From Gammaproteobacteria bacterium (lineage in GTDB: Bacteria > Pseudomonadota > Gammaproteobacteria > Pseudomonadales > Azotimanducaceae), in contig PAFU01000034.1 of NCBI GenBank assembly GCA_002704225.1, forward strand, positions 7,705 to 59,293: DNA of 51,589 bases. The letters run 5' to 3'. Below are positions 1 to 8,256 of the stretch, one piece after another. Under the pieces are notes generated by a model. The model ran no database searches. It saw only the letters and a list, made by a program, of their open reading frames with translations, and was not told the DNA's origin. Position 1 is the stretch's first letter; each line of letters opens with the position of its first letter. The position numbers and the translations under genes are program-made.

Positions 1-45
1 AAAGAGCCACCACAAGATCATTTCGTCTTAGGAAAAAATAGTCAT

Positions 46-1236
46 ATGAAGATTCTCGCAATCGGAGGCAGCGGTGGCATGGGTAGGCATGCTGTTTGTG
101 CGGCTCAGCATTTTGATGATGTGGAGCAGATCGTGGTCGCTGACCTGAACGAGGCCAGCGCTAGAAACTTTGCAGATCAACTTGGTAAAAAAGTTACCGC
201 AATAGGATTAGACATTGAAAACGACCGGGCCTTGCGAAAGGCGATGGCTGATGCAGATTTAGTTATGAACACCAGCGGACCTTTTTATCGTTATGCCGTG
301 CAGGTATTGCAAGCTGCAATTGAAACGGAGTGCCATTACTTAGATATCTGTGATGATTGGGAGCCCACTGTTGAGATGCTAAAGCTCGATCAAAAAGCCA
401 AAGAGGCGGGTATATCGGCTACCGTGGGATTAGGTGCTAGTCCAGGGATTTCTAATTTTTTGGCTTTACTCGCAATGAAAGAGCTCGACTCCAGTTCCAC
501 TGTGTATACGGGGTGGGATTTTGGGGGCGCAAGGCCAGAGGGGGAATCCTCTCAAGCTAACGTGAACGCCGCGATGCTTCATGGTATCGAGCAGATGACT
601 GGCAAAGTGAGGATCTTTCGGAACGGTGCCTACGAGCTCACGGAGCCTTTGGTGCCTGTGACGGTAAGGTATCCGGGGTTAACTCCTTTTCGCGGCCATA
701 TTTTTGGTCACCCGGAGGCAGTAACATTTCCCTACAACTATCCGCAGTTGCGTGAGTCGATTAACTTGACTCACGGAGGCGATATTGACTCTTGGCTGCT
801 CAAAGCCATCCTGGGCCTCGTCAATCAAGGGCTGGTAAGTCGCTCTCGAGCAGCTGCTTTGTTGGCTTGGTTCGAAAACCGGAGAGGTTCCGTCACTGAA
901 ACGACAAACCCTGACTTTCCTCCGGCGATGTACGGTATGGCCATTGGGATTAAGGGCGGCGAACCAGCCATTGCAGGTGCGGCTTGGTTCGGTGAGGCGG
1001 TTGATAGTGGAGGAGATTCAGGCCTAAGTATGGGCGCTGCAACAGGCGTGCCTTTGGCCTGCGGCGCGAAACTTTTGCTGGATGGCCGCATTAAACAGAC
1101 GGGAGTGCTGACGCCAGAGGCTGGACACATAGATCCTCTAGAGTTCCTGCGGGAGGTTTTTCGGCAATTTGAGAGTGCAGGAAGATTAAGATCGGGCGCG
1201 TTAGAGGATAACGTACGGATTTCTCGAACTTGGTGA
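46..1236 (+). CDS. Saccharopine dehydrogenase-like NAD(P)-binding reductase
   Basis: The 396-residue protein starts with a Rossmann nucleotide-binding loop (GGSGGMG, residues 7-13) and an acidic residue at the end of the second strand (D33 in VVADLN). The conserved MNTSGPFYRYA segment near residue 90 and the following LDICDDWE stretch are typical of the saccharopine dehydrogenase NADP-binding superfamily. Members act on varied substrates, so lysine biosynthesis should not be assumed; no lysine pathway gene is nearby. An AGGA lies upstream of the ATG. The gene is complete and stands alone, followed by the oppositely oriented EthD gene. It is probably cytoplasmic: no signal peptide or membrane segment is visible. 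The family is clear and the substrate unknown. Confidence 0.8.
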   Translation: MKILAIGGSGGMGRHAVCAAQHFDDVEQIVVADLNEASARNFADQLGKKVTAIGLDIENDRALRKAMADADLVMNTSGPFYRYAVQVLQAAIETECHYLDICDDWEPTVEMLKLDQKAKEAGISATVGLGASPGISNFLALLAMKELDSSSTVYTGWDFGGARPEGESSQANVNAAMLHGIEQMTGKVRIFRNGAYELTEPLVPVTVRYPGLTPFRGHIFGHPEAVTFPYNYPQLRESINLTHGGDIDSWLLKAILGLVNQGLVSRSRAAALLAWFENRRGSVTETTNPDFPPAMYGMAIGIKGGEPAIAGAAWFGEAVDSGGDSGLSMGAATGVPLACGAKLLLDGRIKQTGVLTPEAGHIDPLEFLREVFRQFESAGRLRSGALEDNVRISRTW

Positions 1237-1381
1237 AATCCAGGTCGTGTTCCCAGCAAAAAAGGCGTACTTGCAACTGCAAGATTTGGGCCTTTTGGGT
1301 TTAAAAATTTGTGGGGCGTTTATGAGGGCACCATTGTATCGTCAAGTAAAAAAATTATATAAAACAGAGAGGTTAGCGGTT

Positions 1382-1404
1382 TTCGAACCCCGTCCACTCC
1401 GCCA
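1382..1404 (+). other. tRNA-Asp 3'-end-like fragment (possible attachment-site relic)
   Basis: The run from the T-loop TTCGAAC through CCCGT and CCACTCC to GCCA has the layout of a tRNA 3' end: 7-nt T-loop, 5-nt T-stem arm, 7-nt acceptor arm, discriminator G, CCA. It resembles the 3' end of bacterial tRNA-Asp. The preceding bases cannot pair as the 5' T-stem arm, and no rest of a tRNA lies upstream, so this is a fragment. A similar fragment in the same orientation lies at 4881-4900. Confidence 0.45.
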
Positions 1405-1405
1405 T

Positions 1406-2185
1406 TTATCGTTTGTCGATGATCGTGTGTTCCTTCCCAAACAGAAACGTTGAACGCTCCATGTCGATGAAGTTGTGCTCGTCGTTGATGAAGGCTGCAT
1501 TGGCACGACGTGATTCGTCTGTCTTTGGTGCTTTCCCCATGTCTATCCAAGCTTCCGCGTGACCAAGATAGGATTCAATCTTGGTGCCTCGGGCTTTTTG
1601 AACAGCTATATCGAGCGGTGAGTTGGCACGATGCACCTGTCGATAACACAAAGTCCGAGTAGCCTCGGCATGTGATCTAACAATGGGCCCATGGTGCGTC
1701 AGCCAGTAATGCCTTGCCTCTTCCTCCGACAGCTTTGACTGGTGTCGCAGTGGGAAAAATACTCGAAGAATGTTGCTCTTTAGCTTTGCCGCTATGTCTT
1801 CAGGGGATGGATTGATTTGAGGGTATTCGTAGGCAAACCAGAGGGGCGAATGAGGTAAATCGATGAACTTAGATTCATCCTCAAGCAGAGCTGCACCAGC
1901 TCTCGCCGCATTCCCGGATGCAGCGCTCATCTGCTCTGCAAGTTCAGTTTCCGATGACCACCAAAGCTCCGCAATACCGTCGTAATGAGGCTCCATTTTT
2001 CCGCGCGCATTTTGCGCAGCTTCATTCATTGGAGATTCGATAGTGTGCGTTTGAACGTACCGAAGTATGTTGAGGTCGGTAGCAAAGCTGGCAACTAAGG
2101 GGCCATGTTGGTTTAGCCAATAATCTTGGAATTCTGCTAGCGTCAGGTGGCTTTGGCGCCTAAGCGCGAATACAAGTCTGATCAC
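1406..2185 (-). CDS. EthD-domain protein with two tandem domains
   Basis: The protein is 259 residues and holds two similar halves. Each begins with a hydrophobic strand and a basic patch (IRLVFALRR near residue 2, ILRVFFPLRH near residue 139), followed by a W-L-x-H-HGP motif (YWLNQHGPLV and YWLTHHGPIV). This is the signature of the EthD ferredoxin-like dimeric alpha/beta barrel fold. Single EthD domains normally dimerise, so the duplication would give an intramolecular barrel. EthD proteins accompany oxidative degradation pathways, but the reaction here is unknown. The start is a GTG with only a weak ribosome site. The gene is transcribed towards the tRNA-like fragment and diverges from the SDR gene at 2374. 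Confidence 0.75.
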   Translation of the reverse strand: MIRLVFALRRQSHLTLAEFQDYWLNQHGPLVASFATDLNILRYVQTHTIESPMNEAAQNARGKMEPHYDGIAELWWSSETELAEQMSAASGNAARAGAALLEDESKFIDLPHSPLWFAYEYPQINPSPEDIAAKLKSNILRVFFPLRHQSKLSEEEARHYWLTHHGPIVRSHAEATRTLCYRQVHRANSPLDIAVQKARGTKIESYLGHAEAWIDMGKAPKTDESRRANAAFINDEHNFIDMERSTFLFGKEHTIIDKR

Positions 2186-2373
2186 GTGGGCCGTCCATTG
2201 GTTAGAGGGTCTATCCTTATCCTAGGGGTATCGGAAGTCAAAGTAGATCGGCAGTTCTAACAATCACTTTTGCCATTGAGCGGTTTGAACTGAGCCATCG
2301 GACTGATCCTAGGCTTGCTAATGGGAAAAGCGTTTAAACTACCAAATCACAGAAGTTAAAAAGGATGATTCCA

Positions 2374-3288
2374 ATGGCGAATACCCTGACATTCGAAGAT
2401 CGCGTTGTTGTTGTCACCGGCGCAGGTAACGGCATCGGTCGAGCCTATGCCCATGAGTTTGCTAAACGGGGTGCAAGGGTCGTTGTCAACGATCTGGGAG
2501 GATCTGTCGCCGGGAAAGGTAGCGACACAAACTGCGCTGATACGGTTGTTAATGAAATTATCGCGAGTAACGGTCATGCGATTGCGAATCACGATTCGGT
2601 GGTCGACGGTGAGAAAATCGTTGGCGCTGCGCTCAGTGAGTGGGGCCGTATCGATGTCCTGTTGAACAACGCCGGCATTGCATATCCCACTTCTTTTCAT
2701 GAAATGACACCTGAGCTGTGGAATCGAATGTTATCGGTGCATGTCGACGGCAGCTACGCATGTACTCAAGCTGCCTGGCCGCACATGCTTGAACAAGGTT
2801 TCGGTCGTCTGCTCTTCACCTCATCACCTTTCGGTTTATATGCCGCTGCGAAATTTGCTCATTACAGCGCAGCTAAGGCAGCGATGCTGGGCCTATCAAA
2901 AGCGCTTGCTCTGGAAGGGAAGGAACACAATATTCACGCCAATGCGGTTGCGCCATTCTCTGCAAGCCGCATGACGGGTCGGACGAATGAAGAACAGGCA
3001 AGGAGCCCGTTCGGACCGCGATACCTTGCACAGCTAGCGGTTTGGCTGTGTCACGAATCCACGATAGAGACCGGCGGCGTATTTGAAGTAGGAGGGGGCT
3101 ACATTCACCGTGTACGTAACGAACTGAGCAACGGACTGCACTTGCCGGGTGATATGCATACCGCTGAAAACATTGCGGAGGGCGCGAGTACGTTGGAAAA
3201 CTACAGTAACGCCATTCATCCTAAGCTGGGTGAATCGTGGACGATAGGCAAAGATGTGTTTGGCGATGGCTGGTCCAGTGAGTTTTAG
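2374..3288 (+). CDS. SDR oxidoreductase of the 3-hydroxyacyl-CoA dehydrogenase (17beta-HSD4) type
   Basis: This is a classical short-chain dehydrogenase: TGAGNGIG cofactor loop at residues 15-22, NNAG near 98-101, and a catalytic Ser/Tyr/Lys set with YSAAK at 164-168. The VVVNDLGGS segment after the second strand, where D40 suggests NAD preference, is typical of the dehydrogenase part of peroxisomal multifunctional enzyme 2 and bacterial relatives that oxidise 3-hydroxyacyl-CoA. An ATG at 2365 is in frame but overlaps the AAAAGGA ribosome site; the ATG at 2374 sits about 8 nt behind it and is preferred, giving 304 residues. The C-terminal ~60 residues extend beyond the core fold. A role in side-chain or fatty-acid beta-oxidation, together with the crotonase at 5124, is inference. 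Confidence 0.82.
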   Translation: MANTLTFEDRVVVVTGAGNGIGRAYAHEFAKRGARVVVNDLGGSVAGKGSDTNCADTVVNEIIASNGHAIANHDSVVDGEKIVGAALSEWGRIDVLLNNAGIAYPTSFHEMTPELWNRMLSVHVDGSYACTQAAWPHMLEQGFGRLLFTSSPFGLYAAAKFAHYSAAKAAMLGLSKALALEGKEHNIHANAVAPFSASRMTGRTNEEQARSPFGPRYLAQLAVWLCHESTIETGGVFEVGGGYIHRVRNELSNGLHLPGDMHTAENIAEGASTLENYSNAIHPKLGESWTIGKDVFGDGWSSEF

Positions 3289-3289
3289 A

Positions 3290-3433
3290 TTAAAAGAAAG
3301 TTTCTGAGGGTTGTCGAACGAGATCGTCACGAAACTGATGCTCCAACTCTTCGATGACCCGCGGAGTGAAGTTGGAATCTGAGGGCTCTTCTTGCACAGG
3401 CAGCCTCTGAACCAAACTCTGCGAATAGGGTAA
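3290..3433 (-). pseudogene. Possible C-terminal remnant of a lost gene
   Basis: Read on the minus strand, this stretch gives about 47 codons ending in TAA with protein-like composition (acidic and amphipathic, including VIEELEHQF). A stop lies immediately upstream in the same frame and there is no start codon or ribosome site. It could be the tail of a deleted gene, but the family is not recognised with confidence. It fills part of the gap between the SDR and the selenoprotein candidate; nothing else was identified in 3434-3600. Confidence 0.2.
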
Positions 3434-3600
3434 AGTTTAGACGGCCTAGTCGTTAAAAAATTCGACGTCGATAATTGGCGAACTAAAAGTGGCTCGAGAG
3501 ACGCTTGCTACGTTTGTAAATCGGAAAAATTCTCTGTCCGGCCGCCCGGTTAACGGCTTATATTAGATCTTTGTTCGATAACGTACATTCTGGGAGAACT

Positions 3601-4704
3601 ATGCTGGCACCAGAAGACATTCCAGAGCACCTTGGCCCCGCAACGCAGGCGGCTCTGTCGTGGATTAACCTTCAGCGCGCATCAAATTATTCCCTGACCG
3701 GCATGATCGGTGCGGATGACCTTGAGCGAGCTGACGGACCTTTTGAAGTTGGTCTCGTTCTATGCGACGGAGAGATCTGCGCCCGAGAACAAATACGCAT
3801 CATTCCAGATGGGGATTCCTACCAATTTAAATTCGGCGCCGAGGCTGAACCAGACATTCCGCCATTGCTCGATCCGCCGGTGGGAGTTCGTCGAGAATGG
3901 CTAGATAAGCAGCTGGGAAAATACGAATTTGTCCTACTACTTTATTATCGTGGGTTGTGGTGACCCCCCTGTCGCTTCGAGTTACGAAGCTATGCGAAAG
4001 CTGGAGTGCTTGATGAAATTCGTCAGGCAGGAGGAGAGGTGTTCGGTGTAACCAGCGAACCGCAAACCCTAGCGTTAGAGGCGGAAAGAGAGTGGGAAAC
4101 TCAGTTTCCGATCATCGGTGATCCACACCATGAGATCCGTGAGGAATGCAGCGAGCGAGGCTGGCTAGACGTTTTTTACAATGAGAATGCCGGACATCTG
4201 CGCGAGCGCAAATGGGCATCTCATCCCAAAGGTTACTATCAGCCTGCTGTTGTCGCAGTGCAGCGAAGCGGACGTATATTGTATCGCTGGAGATGCGTAC
4301 CTAAGTTCAGCAACATGAGCGGCGCCGGAGCTCGCCCGGAGGCGGTTTATACTTGGGAGAAAATACAGGCCGCGCTCGCGGAAACAGAGGACGCGGCCCC
4401 TGATATCGACCCTGTTATGGGCTCAAAGGAACTTGGTTGGTTGCGATTTCTGCTGATTTTGACGGCCCATGGCTGGTTTATAAGACCGAAGGCATTTCCC
4501 CTAGGGCGAGAAGGGGATAAGCGTTCAGCATCCCCGGCGAGTATGATGGGCCGAGTATACGTTTTTGTCGCGCTTTGGTTGCTTTTGCTGCTTGTTTTAC
4601 CGCTTAAGTGGTTTGGTATGGCGCTAGCGATATGGCTCGTGGTGCTGACACCCGGTTTGATCGAGATTCATCGCCAGTTCCAACACGAACCCGATCAATA
4701 TTGA
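3601..4704 (+). CDS. Peroxiredoxin-like (AhpC/TSA family) selenoprotein candidate with C-terminal membrane anchor
   Basis: Two open segments (3601-3960 and 3964-4704) are in the same frame, separated only by TGA at 3961. Read through as selenocysteine, they give 367 residues with the motif YRGLW-U-PPC, U121 and C124, exactly where AhpC/TSA peroxiredoxin-like proteins carry WCxxC. The thioredoxin fold continues after the TGA (GEVFGVTSEP, FPIIGDP, then a VPKFSNMSGAGARPE segment usual near the end of this subfamily), so the downstream half is not a separate gene. A perfect hairpin follows the TGA at SECIS distance. Residues about 319-356 form two hydrophobic helices, so the redox domain is probably membrane-tethered. 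The ATG at 3601 has GGGAG 6 nt upstream. The likely role is thiol-dependent peroxide or disulfide chemistry. The alternative is a nonsense-mutated cysteine homologue. Confidence 0.8.
3961..3994 (+). promoter_or_regulatory. Candidate bacterial SECIS element and selenocysteine UGA
   Basis: TGA (3961-3963) is followed by a perfect 6-bp stem, GCTTCG (3974-3979) with CGAAGC (3985-3990), closing the 5-nt loop AGTTA. Three further pairs can form below a single mismatch (3970-3972 with 3992-3994). Published bacterial SECIS rules ask for a loop of 3-14 nt with a G in its first two positions and 16-37 nt between UGA and loop; here the G is second and the distance is 16 nt. Such an element recruits SelB with Sec-tRNA. 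Confidence 0.7.
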
Positions 4705-5123
4705 CGCCAAGCCAAAGGCGAGATGACTGTAACTGGGTAACAAAGTGGCGAGCGTGCAAAAAAGATTGTTTCCCTCGTTTATTGCGGTAGCCACGGGAGG
4801 TTGGTTGTCCGATGGCATTAATGGAGGGAACAGCTGCTGAACACAAAAATATCATTGTAAAACGAGCCTTTAAGTGGTTTTTCGAGTCCCGTCCGTTCCG
4901 AAATCGCTTTGTTTCAAAACGTTCCACAACGCTCAGATGCGAAATATATAATCGTAAAAACAATGACTTGACGTATCTTGAGGCCTAACGACTGTGGGGG
5001 CATTAATCCGAAACTGAGTTAAAAGTGATAAGCGAACAGAGGTGATGCAGATGTGGCGGATCATTCAAACTGCCACGGCGAGGCAGGTGGTAAGAAATAC
5101 TTGATAAAAAAGGGAGCCGAGTA
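4705..5123. other. Intergenic region, no gene identified
   Basis: These 419 bases hold no convincing reading frame; open frames here are short and lack ribosome sites. The only recognisable item is the tRNA-like fragment at 4881-4900, so the region may be a scar of past integration or deletion. Confidence 0.5.
4881..4900 (+). other. tRNA-Asp 3'-end-like fragment (second copy)
   Basis: TTCGAGTCCCGTCCGTTCCG matches the T-loop-to-discriminator part of a bacterial tRNA-Asp (it equals the E. coli tRNA-Asp 3' end as I recall it), but AAA follows where CCA would be. It differs from the fragment at 1382 by four transitions over 20 nt. Both are preceded by a similar A-rich stretch and GYGGTTT, so similarity extends slightly upstream of the tRNA-like part. 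It is not a functional tRNA. Confidence 0.45.
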
Positions 5124-5909
5124 ATGGCAGAAGAATCTAACGGTAAAATTCTCGCAGAGGTGAAAGACCATATACTCAAAATCACTATCAGTAATCCAAG
5201 TAAGAGAAACGCTTTTGATCCTGACATGATGCTAGAGCTATCAAATGCGCTTACTGAATTGGACATGAATCCTGAGCTTCGGGTAGGGGTTCTAACTGCT
5301 GAGGGTGAGCATTTTACGGCGGGTTTGGATATGCCGAAGTTTTTTGGGCCAGGCGCGAATCCAACGCCAGTACCTGAGGAAAACGTCAGTGTTTTTGGAC
5401 TTGGCAAAACGTGCAGTAAGCCGATCGTCACCGCGATGCAGGGAATTAGCTTCACAATTGGTATCGAGATGGCTTTAGCGGGCGACATCATTGTCGCAGC
5501 GAAAGATTGTAGGTTTTGTCAAATGGAAGCGAAGCGTGGAATTGCGCCTTTAGGTGGGGCTCATTTTAGATACGTTTCGCGTTCTGGGTGGGGTAACGCG
5601 ATGTACCATCTTATGCTCTGTGATGAATTTGGCGCCGAAGAGGCATATCGAGTCGGTTTGGTTCAAGAAGTAGTGGCCACAGGAACTCAGATTGAGCGGG
5701 CGATGGAAATCGCTCGCATTATTTCGCAGAACGCGCCCTTGGGAATACAGGCGACAAAAGCAGCAGGGCGAAGATATATAGAGGCGGGCGAGGCCTCCGC
5801 GGTAAACGCAATCGATGACATCCGGGCCAAGGTAATGAACAGTCAGGATGCTGCGGAGGGAATCCAGTCTTTTGTGGAACGCCGCGCTGCTGTATTCGTC
5901 GGAAGATAG
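5124..5909 (+). CDS. Enoyl-CoA hydratase/isomerase family protein (crotonase)
   Basis: The 261-residue length and motif order fit the crotonase family: NPSKRNAF near residue 27, the first oxyanion-hole strand EHFTAGLDM near 64-72, and the second block ISFTIGIEMALAGDIIVAA near 108-126. A glutamate follows in QMEAKRGI, near the position of a catalytic Glu of true hydratases, but the usual second Glu position is not clearly kept (PLGGAHFR), so isomerase, hydrolase or another acyl-CoA reaction is possible. A GGGAG ribosome site precedes the ATG. Upstream lies a 419-bp gap and downstream the flavin oxidoreductase, so it probably has its own promoter. Participation in an acyl-CoA degradation route is likely; the substrate is unknown. 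Confidence 0.82.
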   Translation: MAEESNGKILAEVKDHILKITISNPSKRNAFDPDMMLELSNALTELDMNPELRVGVLTAEGEHFTAGLDMPKFFGPGANPTPVPEENVSVFGLGKTCSKPIVTAMQGISFTIGIEMALAGDIIVAAKDCRFCQMEAKRGIAPLGGAHFRYVSRSGWGNAMYHLMLCDEFGAEEAYRVGLVQEVVATGTQIERAMEIARIISQNAPLGIQATKAAGRRYIEAGEASAVNAIDDIRAKVMNSQDAAEGIQSFVERRAAVFVGR

Positions 5910-6002
5910 GGTGTGCTCACGCCGTCGCGCTAGTGCCAGTGCCTATCAATAAGTCTTCCTAAATCAACTAAGGACTTTTGTTAGTAACCAGCGCTGCCAA
6001 AG

Positions 6003-7091
6003 ATGGATCCAGAGAAAAACAAAGTAAATGCCGCACGAGGTAAACAGCGCGATAGCAAGCTGCGCATCAGCATCAGCTTGGGCGGTGCATTGGCAAATTC
6101 AGATATACGGGAACAACTGGACTATGTGCGGGAGGCTGAAAAGCTAGGCGTTCACAGTGTATGGACTGTCGAGGGTTGGGGCTATGACGCAGTTACTCCG
6201 TTGGCTTATCTAGCAGGCCATACCAACCGAATCAAACTCGGCACGAGCATTATGCAAATTAGCGCTCGCACGCCCGTCAACACAGCGATGACAGCTTTAT
6301 CGTTAGCAAACATCTCCGAAAATCGATTCCTGCTCGGCTTAGGAAACAGCGGTCCTCAGGTCGTCGAGGGTTTGCACGGTGTGAGTTTCGACAGGCCCCT
6401 GGCTCGGCTGCGCGAAACTGTCGAAATTATACGCCTCGCCCTTGCCGGCGAAAAAATAGATTATTCTGGGGCTCAGTATCAGCTTCCGCTGCCCAACGGC
6501 CAAGGACGCCCCATAAGGTTGTCCGTGGGGCCAAATCTTTCGATCCCAATTTACCTTGCCACCTTGGGCACCAAGAGTTTGCAGTTTACGGGAGCCGCCG
6601 CTGATGGATGGATCGGCACTTCATTTACACCAGAATACGGCGATAATTTAATGGACGACGTGCGCTTAGGAGCAAGACAGGTCGGACGTGAATTAAGGGA
6701 CTTTGACGTGCATGTGGGCGCAGCTGCAGTTTCGTTTAGCGAAGATATCGATGCGCTTGTGGACTCAGAACGGATGGGGCGGGCATTTACAATCGGTGCA
6801 ATGGGCAGCAAAGACATAAACTTTTACCACGACGCCTATCGGCGAGGTGGCTGGCTGGAGGCTGCCAACGAAGTGCAACACTTGTGGCTATCCGGCGATC
6901 GATCAGGCGCAGCGGCAGCGGTGCCAGCTGGAATGATCCTGCAAACCAATCTTTTTGGCGGCGAAAAAGCGATCCGCGCGCGTCTGTCCGCATATGAAGT
7001 AGCCGGCGTAACCACTCTCAAGGTGCAGCCCAAGGCAGAAAGCTTAGAGGATCGTTTGGAAATTCTTGGTCGATTGATGGATCTCGTTTAG
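6003..7091 (+). CDS. LLM-class (luciferase-like) flavin-dependent oxidoreductase
   Basis: The 362-residue protein has the TIM-barrel landmarks of bacterial luciferase-like monooxygenases and F420-dependent reductases: an early ISISLGGAL strand, HSVWTVEGWGYDAVTPLAYLA near residue 50, IKLGTSIMQISARTP near 80, and FLLGLGNSGPQVVEG near 110. Such enzymes use FMNH2 or reduced F420 on aldehydes, alkanes, sulfonates or other xenobiotics. The cofactor cannot be fixed from sequence, and no flavin reductase partner lies alongside. No clear ribosome site is visible, so the first ~18 residues (charged, poorly conserved) may not be translated. It is followed in the same direction by a DhlA-like hydrolase, suggesting linked catabolic functions. 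Confidence 0.82.
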   Translation: MDPEKNKVNAARGKQRDSKLRISISLGGALANSDIREQLDYVREAEKLGVHSVWTVEGWGYDAVTPLAYLAGHTNRIKLGTSIMQISARTPVNTAMTALSLANISENRFLLGLGNSGPQVVEGLHGVSFDRPLARLRETVEIIRLALAGEKIDYSGAQYQLPLPNGQGRPIRLSVGPNLSIPIYLATLGTKSLQFTGAAADGWIGTSFTPEYGDNLMDDVRLGARQVGRELRDFDVHVGAAAVSFSEDIDALVDSERMGRAFTIGAMGSKDINFYHDAYRRGGWLEAANEVQHLWLSGDRSGAAAAVPAGMILQTNLFGGEKAIRARLSAYEVAGVTTLKVQPKAESLEDRLEILGRLMDLV

Positions 7092-7329
7092 TTCATTGAT
7101 GTGCCGCTAACAAACAACTTAGCCACTCGATGTTCTCGAACCTTTAGGGGTTCAACCAAGCATTTACTCTTCGCAACAGTATTTCCCCTATCGACGTAAA
7201 GGCACGCGGGAGTATAAAGACAACGATGGCCTAGGTGGTGTGGAGCCTCCCAGGCCCGAATGAAAAACTGGTGTTGCAAATAGTTGGAGTAATGCCTTTT
7301 GATTGTGTAACCCTTGAAGGTAAAGAAAG

Positions 7330-8256
7330 ATGGAGCGTTCAATGATACCTGCAAAAGAGACTTTCAATGGTACCTGGCCGTTTACTCCGCACTTTAGTGA
7401 CGCTTCTGGCTTTCGCCAACATTATGTTGATGAGGGGCCACGCGAGGCCGAGGTGCTGATTTGCCTGCATGGCGAGCCGACCTGGGGATACCTCTACCGC
7501 AACTTCATACCGCGATTGTCAGAGCGGTATCGTGTGATCGTCCCGGATCACATGGGTTTCGGAAAATCTGAGACACCACAGGACCGGGTGTACACCTTGC
7601 AGACTCATGTCGAGAACTTGGAGCGGTTCATCGACGATCTTGAACTTCACGATGTTACGTTCGTCTGTCAGGACTGGGGCGGGCCGATTACTGGAGCCTA
7701 TACAATTCGTCATCCCCAACGGGTCAAGCGAGTCGCCTTAATGAACACGTTATTTGGCTTCGGCGGTGGCGTGCAAAACGCGCATAAAACGCCGTGGTTT
7801 GACTGGATAGCGAGACACGAAGAAGCCGGCACTCTGCGTGGTATCTTGGGCGAATTGGGGTCCACTGTGCTTTCGGTGATGAAAATTATCGGTTTCGAAA
7901 ACTCAGCAGCTGTGGACGATACGTGGATTCGGGCTTACTCCATGCCATTTCCGAATCGTGAGAGCTGTGTCGGTGGAATTGAATTTCCCTTGGACGTCCA
8001 CTATGGGCGGATGACGGAATACATGATGGCTGGCTTGGCTACCGGCAATCTCGACGCGGTAAAAGCCAAGCCCGCAATGTTAGCGGTGGGTCTGGAAGAT
8101 CACGCGATTCACCCAGAGAACGCCATAGGAGATTTTCGTGCCCTGTTCCCTGACGCGTCTTTAGTAACGCTACCTGGTGTGGGGCACTTTTGCCAAGAAG
8201 ATGCACCGGAGACGTTAGTGACACTGATTGATCAGTTCGTACAGTCAAATCCTTAA
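7330..8256 (+). CDS. Haloalkane dehalogenase-like alpha/beta hydrolase (first copy)
   Basis: The fold motifs match subfamily-I haloalkane dehalogenases: HGEPTWGYLYR (residues 48-57, as in DhlA), PDHMGFGKS near 72-80, and the nucleophile elbow CQDWGG with D115 followed by the halide-binding Trp. The catalytic His lies in GVGHFCQED near the C-terminus, and GLEDHAI probably supplies the acid. This suggests hydrolytic removal of halide or a closely related ester or epoxide activity. An in-frame ATG at 7342 has GGAG 6 nt upstream and is a good alternative start, giving 304 residues. The leader at 7205-7260 contains a GGCCT/AGGCC inverted repeat. No signal peptide is seen. Activity on a specific halocarbon cannot be claimed. 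Confidence 0.82.
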   Translation: MERSMIPAKETFNGTWPFTPHFSDASGFRQHYVDEGPREAEVLICLHGEPTWGYLYRNFIPRLSERYRVIVPDHMGFGKSETPQDRVYTLQTHVENLERFIDDLELHDVTFVCQDWGGPITGAYTIRHPQRVKRVALMNTLFGFGGGVQNAHKTPWFDWIARHEEAGTLRGILGELGSTVLSVMKIIGFENSAAVDDTWIRAYSMPFPNRESCVGGIEFPLDVHYGRMTEYMMAGLATGNLDAVKAKPAMLAVGLEDHAIHPENAIGDFRALFPDASLVTLPGVGHFCQEDAPETLVTLIDQFVQSNP

